64,000 nt of DNA from assembly GCF_050946405.1 (NCBI RefSeq), contig NZ_JBMNUS010000003.1:1-64000 (forward strand), given 5' to 3'. Made by a program: the position numbers and the translations under genes. The stretch's first letter is position 1, and each line of letters opens with the position of its first letter. This document shows, piece after piece, positions 52,597-61,956 of this stretch. The notes beneath the pieces are model-generated. The model saw only the letters and a list, made by a program, of their open reading frames with translations, searched no databases and was not told where the DNA came from. Source of the DNA: Pseudochelatococcus sp050946405. GTDB lineage: Bacteria; Pseudomonadota; Alphaproteobacteria; Rhizobiales; Beijerinckiaceae.

Positions 52597-53152
52597 CTCA
52601 TGTCGCAGCTCTATTGAAAATCTCGCATGATATATTCTGTCGATCCCATTGAATTATTGTCGATCGATTGATTTCGTTTGATCGGGAAGCGCTCCGGGCA
52701 TGAGAGCGAGGGCGGTTCCCGGCGCTTCGTCGCGGATCCGTGAGGGCGGGCCCGCGAACGCGCGAAGGGCGGCATTGCCCCGCGGAACGCATGACAAATC
52801 CTGATTCGCCCTCGATTCCCCGGACAGATTCGCCGGAAACGCCGCCGGGAGCGCGGCGATGTCGGTCGCGCGCGTTCCTGTTTGCGCGCCGCCGCGAGAC
52901 TTCGCGGCCGGTGTATCGGCGTATGTCGATTTGGCGACATATATAGCGTCATTTGTGCAACAGGCGGCTGGAATGATTCCGAATACGCCAGATATGGCGG
53001 GGGGCGGTATTGTCTTGAAGCGCGATATGAATCAGGTTGCGGACATGGATCGCGTTCCTCAATTCGGTTCCGTGCAGCGGCAGCGCAATTGAAGACCATC
53101 CGGCGAGCTTCGGCTTGCGTGTGAAGCCGCAAGATATGACATTTGGAGATTG
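52597..53152. other. Non-coding region upstream of the porin gene
   Basis: About 555 bases without a convincing gene. The first 90 bases are AT-rich, the rest GC-rich; short frames present lack ribosome sites or family features. It presumably holds the porin promoter and leader, but no clear -35/-10 pair or known RNA motif was identified. Confidence 0.5.
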
Positions 53153-54472
53153 ATGATTATGAAGATCGCAAAGGGCCTTCTTCTTGGTTCCGTTGCCGGC
53201 CTGGTTGCCGTCTCGGGTGTCCGGGCTGCCGACCTGCCTGTCACCAAGGCTGCTCCCGTCGAGTACGTTCGCGTCTGTTCCGCGCACGGCGCCGGCTTCT
53301 TCTATGTTCCCGGCTCGGACACCTGCATCAAGCTGGGTGGCCGCGTCCGCGCCGACTACTACTACACCCAGCCGCGTCAGTCGTTCAACTTCGGCGACGT
53401 GAACGCCGCCGCCAATTCCGGCCGCTACAAGGACACGATCGGCTGGCGCGCCCGCGCCCGTCTGGATGTCGACACCCGCACGCCGACCGACTTCGGCACG
53501 CTGCGCACGTTCTTCCGTTTCCAGATCGACAAGCGCTCGGGCGCTGACGGCACGGGCAACGGCGCTCTCCTCGACAAGGCCTTCATCCAGTGGGCCGGCA
53601 TCACCGCCGGTTACGCGACCTCGTTCTTCGACTTCTATGCTTCCGACCTGAACTGGGGCGCCATCGTCACCCCCGGCTCGGACTTGACCACGAACCTGCT
53701 GGCCTACACCGCCACGTTCGGCTCGGGCTTCTCGGCGACGCTCTCGCTCGAAGACCGCAACAACCGTCAGGTTTCCCCCGCGCTTTACGACGTCGCCGGC
53801 CAGCGCGTTCCCGACGTCGTCGCCAACATCCGCGTCGATCAGGACTGGGGTTCCGCCCAGCTCTCCGGTGCCCTGCACCAGCTCAACTCCGGCACCATCT
53901 ACAACCCGTGGGGCGCCCAGTGGTCCACGCGCGTCGACACGACCTACGGCTGGGCCGTTCAGGGTGGTGTGAAGCTCAAGGTCCCGGCGCTCGGCAAGGG
54001 CGACGTCCTGTGGCTGCAGGCCGCCTATGCTGACGGCGCCCTCGGCTACATCGGCCTCACCAACACCACCACGATCGGTCGCTCCGTCAACGTCGCCGCC
54101 GATGGTTACATCGTCAACGGCGACATCAAGAAGACCTCGGGCTGGAACATCACGGCTGCCGGCGTCCACTACTGGACCCCGTCCATCCGTTCGACCCTCT
54201 GGGGCTCCTACACGGGCGTCGACGTCAACCGTGAAGCTGCGATCAGCACCTACGGCAACCGCAACCTGCGCGACTTCAACGTGTGGCAGGTCGGCTCGGC
54301 CCTTATCTGGTCGCCGGTCAGCAAGTTCGACATCGGTGTCGAGGTTCTGTACGGCCGTGTCGAGCGTGACAGCTTCAGCTACTACAACGTGAACACCAAC
54401 CAGTTCGTCTTCGATCGCGGCCGCAACGAAGACCAGATCCAGACCCGCCTGCGTCTGCAGCGCGACTTCTGA
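53153..54472 (+). CDS. Omp2b-type porin
   Basis: 439 residues. A signal peptide (KIAKGLLLGSVAGLVAVSGVRA-AD) leads into the rhizobial/Brucella porin signature YVRVCSAHGAGFFYVPGSDTC... IKLGGRVRADYYY. Beta-strand alternation continues to a C-terminal phenylalanine (LRLQRDF), the outer-membrane insertion signal. Its codon choice is strongly biased to C-ending codons, as for a highly expressed gene. TTG 53150, ATG 53153 and ATG 53159 are possible starts; GGAG lies at 53144. Trimeric diffusion pore. Confidence 0.93.
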   Translation: MIMKIAKGLLLGSVAGLVAVSGVRAADLPVTKAAPVEYVRVCSAHGAGFFYVPGSDTCIKLGGRVRADYYYTQPRQSFNFGDVNAAANSGRYKDTIGWRARARLDVDTRTPTDFGTLRTFFRFQIDKRSGADGTGNGALLDKAFIQWAGITAGYATSFFDFYASDLNWGAIVTPGSDLTTNLLAYTATFGSGFSATLSLEDRNNRQVSPALYDVAGQRVPDVVANIRVDQDWGSAQLSGALHQLNSGTIYNPWGAQWSTRVDTTYGWAVQGGVKLKVPALGKGDVLWLQAAYADGALGYIGLTNTTTIGRSVNVAADGYIVNGDIKKTSGWNITAAGVHYWTPSIRSTLWGSYTGVDVNREAAISTYGNRNLRDFNVWQVGSALIWSPVSKFDIGVEVLYGRVERDSFSYYNVNTNQFVFDRGRNEDQIQTRLRLQRDF

Positions 54473-54566
54473 TCCCGGTATCGTCCGGCCGGTTCCGCCT
54501 CCCGGCGCGGTCGGCCGGACGAATGCGCGAAGACGGGCTTCCCTGTGGTTGCCCTCCATGTTGCCA

Positions 54567-54597
54567 TGCCCGCCGGTCGAAAGCCGGCGGGCATTTT
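54567..54597 (+). terminator. Rho-independent terminator after the porin gene
   Basis: TGCCCGCCGG (54567-54576) pairs with CCGGCGGGCA (54584-54593), followed by TTTT. It lies about 95 bases after the porin stop. Confidence 0.85.
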
Positions 54598-54634
54598 CCG
54601 TTTGCGGCGGTGCGGGCGGATGCCGGTTTGCGTG

Positions 54635-54661
54635 AAGACAATGCATCCAAGACAATGCATC
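54635..54661. repeat. 13-base direct repeat
   Basis: AAGACAATGCATC occurs at 54635-54647 and again at 54649-54661, almost tandem, between the porin terminator and the converging cyclic-nucleotide-binding gene. Likely a small local duplication. Confidence 0.5.
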
Positions 54662-54716
54662 GAAGCAAAAAGATGCAGCATTCGACGTGTTGTTGAAACG
54701 CCCCGGCGCTCGAGGA

Positions 54717-55169
54717 TCAGCCGGCCGGTGAGCCGGTCCGGGCGAGACGCGATGTCGTGCGCTCCAGGCGGTGCGCCAGCTCGCGCATGACGGCGATGGC
54801 GATCTGCGGGAACTGGTGCAGCAGTTCGAGGAACACGTCCTTGTCGATGCGCAGCACCAGCAGATCCGTGATGGCCACCACGGACGCGGAGCGGGGCGTT
54901 TCCGCCAGCACGCCCATTTCCCCGATGAGGTCGTGCGCGCCGAACTCGGCCACTTTCAGCACGCCCGTCGGAGCATCCACCAGGGCATGCGCCTTTCCTT
55001 CGAGAATGACATAGGCGGCATCGGACGTATCGCCCCTGTTGAACAGAACCTGCCCGGCGGAGAAGCCGACGCGCTCGCTCGTGAAGGCGAGGAGCTTGAG
55101 GCGGCCCTTGTCGAGATCCCGGAACATCGGAACCCGCTGAAGCGCCCGCACTTCCGTTTCAAGATTCAT
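54717..55169 (-). CDS. Stand-alone cyclic nucleotide-binding domain protein
   Basis: 150 residues forming one CRP-type cyclic nucleotide-binding domain. The phosphate-binding cassette IGEMGVLAETPRSASVVA has the conserved Gly-Glu and Arg-Ser. There is no DNA-binding domain, channel or kinase attached. It lies 69 bases downstream of the degenerate ABC-transporter gene on the same strand, so it probably senses cAMP or cGMP and regulates that protein (inference). ATG 55169 gives the conserved N-terminus; the frame extends to 55232. Confidence 0.85.
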   Translation of the reverse strand: MNLETEVRALQRVPMFRDLDKGRLKLLAFTSERVGFSAGQVLFNRGDTSDAAYVILEGKAHALVDAPTGVLKVAEFGAHDLIGEMGVLAETPRSASVVAITDLLVLRIDKDVFLELLHQFPQIAIAVMRELAHRLERTTSRLARTGSPAG

Positions 55170-55238
55170 CGTCCGCACTCCGATAGCCGTTCTGCGGGGG
55201 GCGCCAGCCTGTCGATCCGCTCCCCGCCTCAAACCTGA

Positions 55239-57941
55239 TCATGCCGCCGGCGGCTGCGGCCCGGGGTGCGCGTCCGGGCGCCGGGTGATCACGGCGCCGT
55301 TCTCGAACGCGAACACGGTGTCGAAGGCGTCCAGCCCCGCATCATCGCGCGTGATGATGACGAGACAGCGATTTTGGAACAGTGCGATCAGCTTTCCCAG
55401 TATGGTCTCGCAATCGGCGTTCGAAAAGACCGAAAACGCTCCGTCGACGATCATGATTTCCGGCTTCTTGACGATGCAGCGCACCAGATCGACTCCGGTC
55501 TGCTGCCGGCGCGTGAGCATGCGTCCGCCCGGCCCGACGTCGAGATCGAGTCCGACGGCGCTGATGGCGGGCCGCAGGTCGAGATCGTTGACGACATCGA
55601 TGACCACTTTCGCGACCCGCGCGCGCGCATTGGCGATGCGCATGTCGACGCGGCCGAACAGCAGATTGTCGCGCAACACGGCGTTATGGCAGAACGCATC
55701 GCGCCGATAGGGTTCAAGATCCCAGCGTCCGTCCGTCCGCGTGATTTCCTCGCGAACGTGCCGGCGGGCCCGCAACAGGCGTTCCCGCATGGCGTCGTCC
55801 AGCAGGCCGAGGCGATGGCGCGGCTCGATGTAGTCGAACGACGGGGCCAGCAACCGCTCGCGATCATCCGGGCCGAGGCCGCGCAACCCGCGCCGGGTCC
55901 AGCGGCCGAGAGCGCTCTCGAAATCGCTCATTTCGTCGGAGGCCAGAAACGAGAATTGCGAGACCAGCGGGTGATCGGGCGGCAGGTCCGAGAAGATTTC
56001 CATCATGGTCGAGGCGATGCGCGCGCCGATGCCGATGAGATCGCCGGTGAGCTGTTCCGCCTCCAGCACTTTCAGAAGCAACGGATTGCGCGCCCGCCCG
56101 CGACCGTTGAACAGGGGGTTGCGCGAGGCGCCGAACAGCAGGTTCTCGCCGATGCTGGCGAGATTGGCGTAACGCTCTTCGTCGAAAGTCTCGATGAGAT
56201 CGCTCATGCCGCAATCGGCGAGCCGCGTGCGCAGGTGGTTGCGCGCCTCCACGAGCTTGTCCGCCAACGCCGGATAGCGCGCGGTATCGACCCAGCCGTT
56301 GACGCCGAACTGGAAAACGTCGTCGCCCATCCCCACGAGCGCCAGATTTTCCAGCAGCATCTCGTCGATCTCCTTGTCGGAGAGCATGCCGATGGTGGCG
56401 TGGTCGAGCCAGTCGTCAAAAGGGCTGTCCAGCGGATTGCCGGTGCGCAGCGCCTCCCGGATTCGCACCCGTTCGGCCAGAGGGGCGCCTTCCTGCTCGC
56501 GGCCGTGCGCCAGCGCGAGCTTGTGTTGCAGCCCGTAGAGAAGGTTCTGGCGCAGGCTGCCGGGAAACAGGCGCGGCTGCGCTCCGGCGCAGGCGATGCG
56601 CCTGCCGGTGACTTCTCTCGGCAGGCGCAGGAAATCCTGCCCGGCGATGGTGATATGGCCGCTCACGGGCAGAATGCGCCGCGCCAGCACGTCCGCGATG
56701 GCGTGAGGGACGGGGCTGTCGCCGCTGACGAGCGCGACGCGCGCGGGATAGCCCCATGAAAGGGATATGTCGTCGGCGAGGGCGGCGCCGTTCTGGTCCT
56801 GCACGCGCAGCTTCTCGATGCTGACCGGCCCGGCCAGATGCGTGCCGTTGATCGCCGGGGAAGGGGCGGGCTCCTCCGGCAGCAGGTGGTCCGGCATGAA
56901 TTGCTGGATGATCTGATCGTACTTGATCTGCACGTCGAGGCGCTGCTGATCCCAGTCGATCAGCTCCTTGAGCGGCGGCGGCAGGTCGCGGTAGGCGCCG
57001 ATGACGGCGACGAGCTGGCCGATGTCGAGCCGGCCCGTGAGCGCGAAATAGCCGCCCACGGAATAGAAGAAGAACGGCGTGAGCTGCGACAGGAAATTGT
57101 TCAGGAACTTGACCATGAACTTCCATTTGAAGATGCGAAAGCGCAGGTCGAACAGCCGGTAGAGACGCTCGCCGATCTCGGTCTGCTCCCAGCGCGCCGT
57201 GCCGTGGCCGTGGACGGCGTCCATGCCCTCCACCACCTCGCCGATTCGCCCGGCGAGAAGGCGGGAGGCGAGCTGGCGCTCCTTGCCGAGCCGCAACTGG
57301 ATGCGGCGCAGGCGCGGGATGACGATGAACTGGACGCCGACCACCGCCAGCACCACGAGGCCGAGCGGCACGCTCTGCGTCATGATGAACGCCATCGCCG
57401 TCATGGCCTGGCTGGCGAGCAGCAGCGGCTGCACGAAGGCGTCGCCGATGAAGCCGCCGATGGGCTCCACCTCGTCCTTGATGATGGTCGCGGTCTCCGA
57501 CGGCTTCGCCACGCGCAGCGTGTCCGGCGTGAAGCGCAGGATTGTCGCGAAAAGGTCGAAGCGCAGCCGCCGCAGCATGCGTTCGCCGAGCGCCCCCTTG
57601 GCGATGTTGATCCAGTACTTGAACCCGCCGTTGATGAAGACGAAGGTCAGGAACAGGAAGGAAAGCCCGAGCAGAAGCCCGATCTGGTCGACGGTGAGGC
57701 CTGGAAAGAGCGTCACCGTCCCGCCGCCGAGCAGGGCGGGAAGATCGAAGGAGACGACGAGGAAGGTGGTCGTGGTCGCGCCGTCCCGGAACGCCTCGCC
57801 CATGATGGCGTCGTTGACGATCTGCCGCGGAAGGTCGAGAGAGAGATAGTAGAACGGGAGCGACAGGATGACGACGGCGAATATCGCGAGCTGGTCACGT
57901 TGCGAATATCGCCAGACGTATCGGAACAATGACCGGTCCAA
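55239..57941 (-). CDS. Exporter-type ABC protein with degenerate, enlarged nucleotide-binding domain
   Basis: 900 residues, far longer than the usual 580-600 for a half-transporter. Residues 1-330 are an exporter-type membrane domain with about six helices. The ATPase part (about 373-885) is degenerate: the Walker A site reads SGDSPVPHA (406-414) without GK[ST], the signature region reads LTRRQQTGVDL (809-819), Walker B ends MIVDGAF (830-836) without the catalytic Glu, and the switch histidine is replaced (VIITRDDAG, 861-869). About 300 residues are inserted between Q-loop and signature. The post-Q-loop motif NLL[YF]G occurs three times (466-470, 600-604, 759-763). It may be a non-hydrolysing scaffold or regulated channel. 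Followed by the cyclic-nucleotide-binding gene and divergent from the glycan operon. Confidence 0.82.
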   Translation of the reverse strand: MDRSLFRYVWRYSQRDQLAIFAVVILSLPFYYLSLDLPRQIVNDAIMGEAFRDGATTTTFLVVSFDLPALLGGGTVTLFPGLTVDQIGLLLGLSFLFLTFVFINGGFKYWINIAKGALGERMLRRLRFDLFATILRFTPDTLRVAKPSETATIIKDEVEPIGGFIGDAFVQPLLLASQAMTAMAFIMTQSVPLGLVVLAVVGVQFIVIPRLRRIQLRLGKERQLASRLLAGRIGEVVEGMDAVHGHGTARWEQTEIGERLYRLFDLRFRIFKWKFMVKFLNNFLSQLTPFFFYSVGGYFALTGRLDIGQLVAVIGAYRDLPPPLKELIDWDQQRLDVQIKYDQIIQQFMPDHLLPEEPAPSPAINGTHLAGPVSIEKLRVQDQNGAALADDISLSWGYPARVALVSGDSPVPHAIADVLARRILPVSGHITIAGQDFLRLPREVTGRRIACAGAQPRLFPGSLRQNLLYGLQHKLALAHGREQEGAPLAERVRIREALRTGNPLDSPFDDWLDHATIGMLSDKEIDEMLLENLALVGMGDDVFQFGVNGWVDTARYPALADKLVEARNHLRTRLADCGMSDLIETFDEERYANLASIGENLLFGASRNPLFNGRGRARNPLLLKVLEAEQLTGDLIGIGARIASTMMEIFSDLPPDHPLVSQFSFLASDEMSDFESALGRWTRRGLRGLGPDDRERLLAPSFDYIEPRHRLGLLDDAMRERLLRARRHVREEITRTDGRWDLEPYRRDAFCHNAVLRDNLLFGRVDMRIANARARVAKVVIDVVNDLDLRPAISAVGLDLDVGPGGRMLTRRQQTGVDLVRCIVKKPEIMIVDGAFSVFSNADCETILGKLIALFQNRCLVIITRDDAGLDAFDTVFAFENGAVITRRPDAHPGPQPPAA

Positions 57942-58178
57942 GACGTTTCTCCCCGATGCACTCTTCCCGCGCCGCGCCGCCGCATCCGTTGCGCAGTATG
58001 CTTACCGCGCCTCGCGGCGCAAGCGGCCCTGCCCGTGTTCCGGCGGCGGGCGGGGTTGTTTTTCCCCCGCCGTTCTGGCGTGGGGGAGATTGCCTGAAAG
58101 CGCAAATCCGGTCATTCTGGCCGCCGCGTCCGACCGCAGGGCCGGCGGCGTCATCATGGTTACGGGAGGCTGTCCGTG

Positions 58179-59459
58179 ATGGCAGCGGCGAACGACAGGG
58201 TATCGGAACCAGCGCGGCCCATGGGCGGCAACGCCGCGAGAGGCATGATGTCGCCGGACAGGGTGATGATCTACAGTCATGACACGTTCGGCCTTGGCCA
58301 TCTGCGCCGCGCCTGCGCGATCGCCAACGCCATCGTGGCGGACAATCCGGCCGTGTCGGTGCTGATCGTGTCTGGCTCGCCGGTGATCGGCAATTACGAG
58401 TTCGATCCCGGCGTCGATTACGTGCGCATTCCCGGCGTGGTCAAACAGCCGGACGGCGATTATCGCAGCCTCAATCTCAACATGGATCTCGACGAGGCGG
58501 TGGCGCTACGCGCCGCCATCATCGCGCGGACCGCCGAGGCGTTCCGCCCCGGCCTGTTCATCGTCGACAAGGAGCCGACGGGCTTTCGCGGCGAGGTCAT
58601 GCCGGCGCTCGAGCTGATGCGCGCCGCCGGCGCGCGCCTCGTGCTCGGCATCCGCGACATTCTCGACGAGCCGGCGCTGCTGGTGCCGGAATGGGCGCGC
58701 AAGGGCGCGACGGAGGCGCTGGCCGCCTGCTACGATGAAATCTGGATCTACGGCCTGCCGCAGATCTACGAGCCGCTCGAAGCGCTCGGCCTGTCCGACG
58801 AGGTGCGGCGGCGAATCGTCTACACCGGCTATCTGCGCCGCGAGGTGCCGCGCGAATCGCGTCTCGCCCGCTATCCCGAGCTCATCCATGACCGCTTTGT
58901 GCTGGTGACGGCCGGCGGCGGCGGCGACGGCGAGGATGTCGTCGACTGGGTGATCTCGGCCTATGAGGCGCCCGACGCGCCGGACATCCCGGCGCTGATC
59001 GTGTTCGGCCCCTTCCTCAACCGGGAGCGGCGCGACGGCTTCATGGCGCGCATCGCCCGCATCCCCTGGCTCGACGCGCTGGGCTTCGACGCCAAGCTCG
59101 AGGTGCTGATGGACCGGGCCGTCGGCGTCGTGGCCATGGGCGGCTACAACACGTTCTGCGAACTGCTGTCGTTCGACAAGCCGGCGCTGATCGTGCCCCG
59201 CACCCGGCCGCGGCTGGAGCAGTACATCCGCGCCGTGCAGGCGGAGCGGCTCGGGCTCGCGCGCATGCTGAGCGAGGAAGGCGGACGCGACCCCGCCCGC
59301 ATGGCCGCCGCCATCCGTGCGCTGCCGCACCAGCCGCGCCCGTCCGATGTCGTGGTGCCGGGGTTGCTCGACGGGCTCGATGTCATCAAGGGGCGGCTTG
59401 CATCTTTCTTCCGGGAAGCGCAACATCCTCAACCGGCACCCATACAGGCGGCGGAATGA
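58179..59459 (+). CDS. Predicted glycosyltransferase, MurG/GT28-like (COG4671 type)
   Basis: 426 residues with a two-Rossmann GT-B fold. The N-terminal motif IYSHDTFGLGHLRRACAIA and the C-terminal donor-site motif AMGGYNTFCELLSFDKPALIVPR match the MurG-like predicted transferases. The neighbouring fusion protein at 61953-63911 has the same two motifs (THLLGVGHLARAAAVA; SQAGYNTLVDILRAGARAVVVPF), so they are paralogues. GGGAGG lies nine bases before ATG 58179; GTG 58176 is an alternative. First gene of a four-gene coupled operon. Confidence 0.85.
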   Translation: MAAANDRVSEPARPMGGNAARGMMSPDRVMIYSHDTFGLGHLRRACAIANAIVADNPAVSVLIVSGSPVIGNYEFDPGVDYVRIPGVVKQPDGDYRSLNLNMDLDEAVALRAAIIARTAEAFRPGLFIVDKEPTGFRGEVMPALELMRAAGARLVLGIRDILDEPALLVPEWARKGATEALAACYDEIWIYGLPQIYEPLEALGLSDEVRRRIVYTGYLRREVPRESRLARYPELIHDRFVLVTAGGGGDGEDVVDWVISAYEAPDAPDIPALIVFGPFLNRERRDGFMARIARIPWLDALGFDAKLEVLMDRAVGVVAMGGYNTFCELLSFDKPALIVPRTRPRLEQYIRAVQAERLGLARMLSEEGGRDPARMAAAIRALPHQPRPSDVVVPGLLDGLDVIKGRLASFFREAQHPQPAPIQAAE

Positions 59460-60769
59460 CAGAGGCTCTATCGACGACCGTGCGGCGCACGAACACGGCT
59501 CACAGGCGCATCGCCATGGTGGTGAAGGGCTACCCGCGCCTTTCCGAAACCTTTGTCGCGCAGGAGTTTCTGGCCCTGCAACAGCGTCACCTGCCGTTCG
59601 AGATCTGGTCGCTGCGCCACCCCACCGACAAGGCGGTGCATCCGATGCACAAGGCGATCCAGGCGCCCGTGGCCTATCTGCCGGAATATCTGCATCGCGC
59701 GCCGCTGCGGGTGCTGCGCGGTTTTCTCGCCAGCCTGCGCCTGCCCGGCTTCCGGGCGGCGCTGCGCCAGTTTTCCCGCGATTTCAGGCGCGATACGACG
59801 CTGAGCCGGATTCGCCGGCTCGGACAGGCGTTCGTGATGGCGCGCGAGTTGCCGGACGACATCGGCCATCTGCATGTCCATTTCCTGCATACGCCGGCCT
59901 CCGTCGCCCGCTATGCGGCGTTGCTGCGGGGCTTGAGCTGGAGCTTTTCGGCCCATGCCAAGGATATCTGGACAACGCCGGAGTGGGAGAAGCGGGAAAA
60001 GCTTGCCGACGCGCTGTGGGGCGTCACCTGCACGCGGGCGGGGCTCGATCATCTGCGCACGCTCGCGCCGCACCGCGACCATGTGGCGCTCGCCTATCAC
60101 GGGCTCGACCTGTGCCGGTTTCCCGCCCCGCCGGAGCCCTCGCGCCGCGACGGTTCCGATCCCGCCGATCCGGTGCGGATCGTCTCCGTCGGGCGGGCGG
60201 TGGCGAAGAAGGGCTTCGATGACCTGTTGTCGGCGCTGGCTGCGCTGCCGGACGGTCTGCACTGGCGCTTCGCGCATGTCGGCGGCGGAAGTCTGCTGGA
60301 GGCGCTGAAGGCGCAGGCGCAGCGCGAGGGCATCGCCGACAGGGTGGCGTTTCTGGGGCCGAAGGCGCAGCCCGACGTCATCGCGCTCATGCGCGAGGCG
60401 GATCTTTTCGTGCTGCCCTCACGGCAGGGCGAGGCGGGTGATCGCGACGGCCTGCCGAACGTGATCATGGAAGCGGCGAGCCAGGGCCTCGCCATCGTCG
60501 CCACCGATTTCGCCGGCATTCCCGAGTTCATCCGCAACGGGCGCGAGGGCGTGCTGGTGCCGCCGGAGCGCTGGGACCTTCTCGCCAACGCCATCAACCT
60601 GCTGGCGCGCGATCCCGACCGGCGCGCCGTGCTGGGCTTCGCCGCCTCCGATCGCCTGCGGGAGGATTTCGCGCTCGACGCCGGCATCGACACCATCGAG
60701 GCGCGGCTGCGGGCGGCGATCGGCGTCGCCGTTTCCTTCGCGCACACGCAGCGGGACCCCGTGGCGTGA
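59456..60769 (+). CDS. Glycosyltransferase family 4, WcaL-like
   Basis: 437 residues, GT-B fold. KGYPRLSETFVAQEFLAL at the N-terminus is typical of colanic-acid WcaL-like transferases, SFSAHAKDIW marks the acceptor side, and the GT4 donor motif EAGDRDGLPNVIMEAASQGL is near residue 330. It overlaps the previous gene by four bases. It adds a sugar to an unidentified glycan. Confidence 0.9.
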   Translation: MTEALSTTVRRTNTAHRRIAMVVKGYPRLSETFVAQEFLALQQRHLPFEIWSLRHPTDKAVHPMHKAIQAPVAYLPEYLHRAPLRVLRGFLASLRLPGFRAALRQFSRDFRRDTTLSRIRRLGQAFVMARELPDDIGHLHVHFLHTPASVARYAALLRGLSWSFSAHAKDIWTTPEWEKREKLADALWGVTCTRAGLDHLRTLAPHRDHVALAYHGLDLCRFPAPPEPSRRDGSDPADPVRIVSVGRAVAKKGFDDLLSALAALPDGLHWRFAHVGGGSLLEALKAQAQREGIADRVAFLGPKAQPDVIALMREADLFVLPSRQGEAGDRDGLPNVIMEAASQGLAIVATDFAGIPEFIRNGREGVLVPPERWDLLANAINLLARDPDRRAVLGFAASDRLREDFALDAGIDTIEARLRAAIGVAVSFAHTQRDPVA

Positions 60770-61956
60770 CGGCGGCCGCAAGCCCGCCGACGATCGCCTT
60801 TTACGCGCCGATGAAGGCCCCCGACCATGCCGTCGCCTCCGGCGACAGGCGCATGGCGCGGCTGCTGTTCGCCGCGCTGGCGCGGGCCGGCTTCCCGCCC
60901 CGGCTGGAAAGCCGCTTGCGGGCCTATGAGCCCACCGGCGCCGACGAGGCGCAGGATGCGTTGACCGCGGCGGCGGAAGCGGAGACGGCGCGGCTGCTGG
61001 CGCATTACGCGCGGGCGCCGGGCGAGCGGCCGACGCTGTGGTTCACCTATCACAGCTATTACAAGGCGGTCGACCGCATCGGCCCCGCCGTTGCGCGCGC
61101 CTTGTCGATTCCCTATTGCATCGCCGAGGCGTCGCACGCGCCCCGGCGCGCCGCCGGTCCTTTCGCGCGCGCCCATGCGGCCAACATGGCGGCGCTCGCG
61201 GCGGCGGATGCGCTCTTCGTCATGACCGCCCACGACCGCGCCATGCTGGAAAGGCTGCCGCCCGGAGCGCCTTCCGATCAGACGGACTCATCCGATCGGA
61301 TCGAAAAATGCTCCGACGGCCCCGCGCTGATCGACCTGCCGCCCTTCATCGACCATCTGCCCGCGACTCCCGCGCCGCGCCCGCCGCGTGCCGTGCCGGC
61401 GCTGCTGACGGTGGCGATGATGCGCCCCGGCGACAAGCTGGAGAGCTTTCGCCTGCTTGCGCGCGCCCTCGCGCAGGTGGGCCGGCCGTGGCGGCTGACG
61501 GTGGCGGGCGACGGCGAGGCGCGCGCGGAGGTGGAAGCGCTGTTCGCCGGTCTGCCGGGGGAGGTCGCCTTTCCCGGGCTGGTCGACGATCCGGCAGCGC
61601 TCGCCGCGCTTTATGTGGAAGCGGATCTGCTGGTGTGGCCCGCCGTCAACGAGGCTTACGGCATGGTGTTTCTGGAGGCGGCCGCGCAGGGGTGCCCGGC
61701 GCTCGCGGGCGATCACGGCGGTGTCGCCAGCGTCGTCATCGACGGCGAAACGGGTGTGCTGGTGCCGCCGGGCGATGCGCCGGCCTTCACCGCCGCTTTC
61801 GCGCGGGCGTTGAAGTCGCTCATCGACGATCCGGCACGCCGGGCGCGGCTCGGCGCGGGGGCGCGGGCGCTCGTGGCGGGATCGCGCACGCTGGACGGCG
61901 CGGCGGCCATCCTGCGGGCGGGTCTGCTGCCGCTCGTCGGGAGCGCGGCGGCATGA
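60766..61956 (+). CDS. Glycosyltransferase family 4
   Basis: 396 residues, GT-B fold with the donor motif PAVNEAYGMVFLEAAAQGCPALAGDHGG and a C-terminal helix typical of GT4. The N-terminal FYAPMKAPDHAVASGDRRMARLLFAAL is a conserved opening in one GT4 subgroup. GTG at 60766 overlaps the previous TGA, so start choice depends on translational coupling; the first ATG is at 60811. Confidence 0.87.
   Translation: MTAAASPPTIAFYAPMKAPDHAVASGDRRMARLLFAALARAGFPPRLESRLRAYEPTGADEAQDALTAAAEAETARLLAHYARAPGERPTLWFTYHSYYKAVDRIGPAVARALSIPYCIAEASHAPRRAAGPFARAHAANMAALAAADALFVMTAHDRAMLERLPPGAPSDQTDSSDRIEKCSDGPALIDLPPFIDHLPATPAPRPPRAVPALLTVAMMRPGDKLESFRLLARALAQVGRPWRLTVAGDGEARAEVEALFAGLPGEVAFPGLVDDPAALAALYVEADLLVWPAVNEAYGMVFLEAAAQGCPALAGDHGGVASVVIDGETGVLVPPGDAPAFTAAFARALKSLIDDPARRARLGAGARALVAGSRTLDGAAAILRAGLLPLVGSAAA

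Noticed and set aside
54473..54716. Possible small RNA between the porin and the converging gene
   Set aside because: The hairpin there is a simple terminator; no promoter or conserved RNA structure could be recognised.
61038..61952. In-frame upstream extension of the glycosyltransferase-deacetylase gene
   Set aside because: It overlaps the GT4 gene in another frame and has shadow-frame composition; the conserved transferase domain starts at the ATG at 61953.
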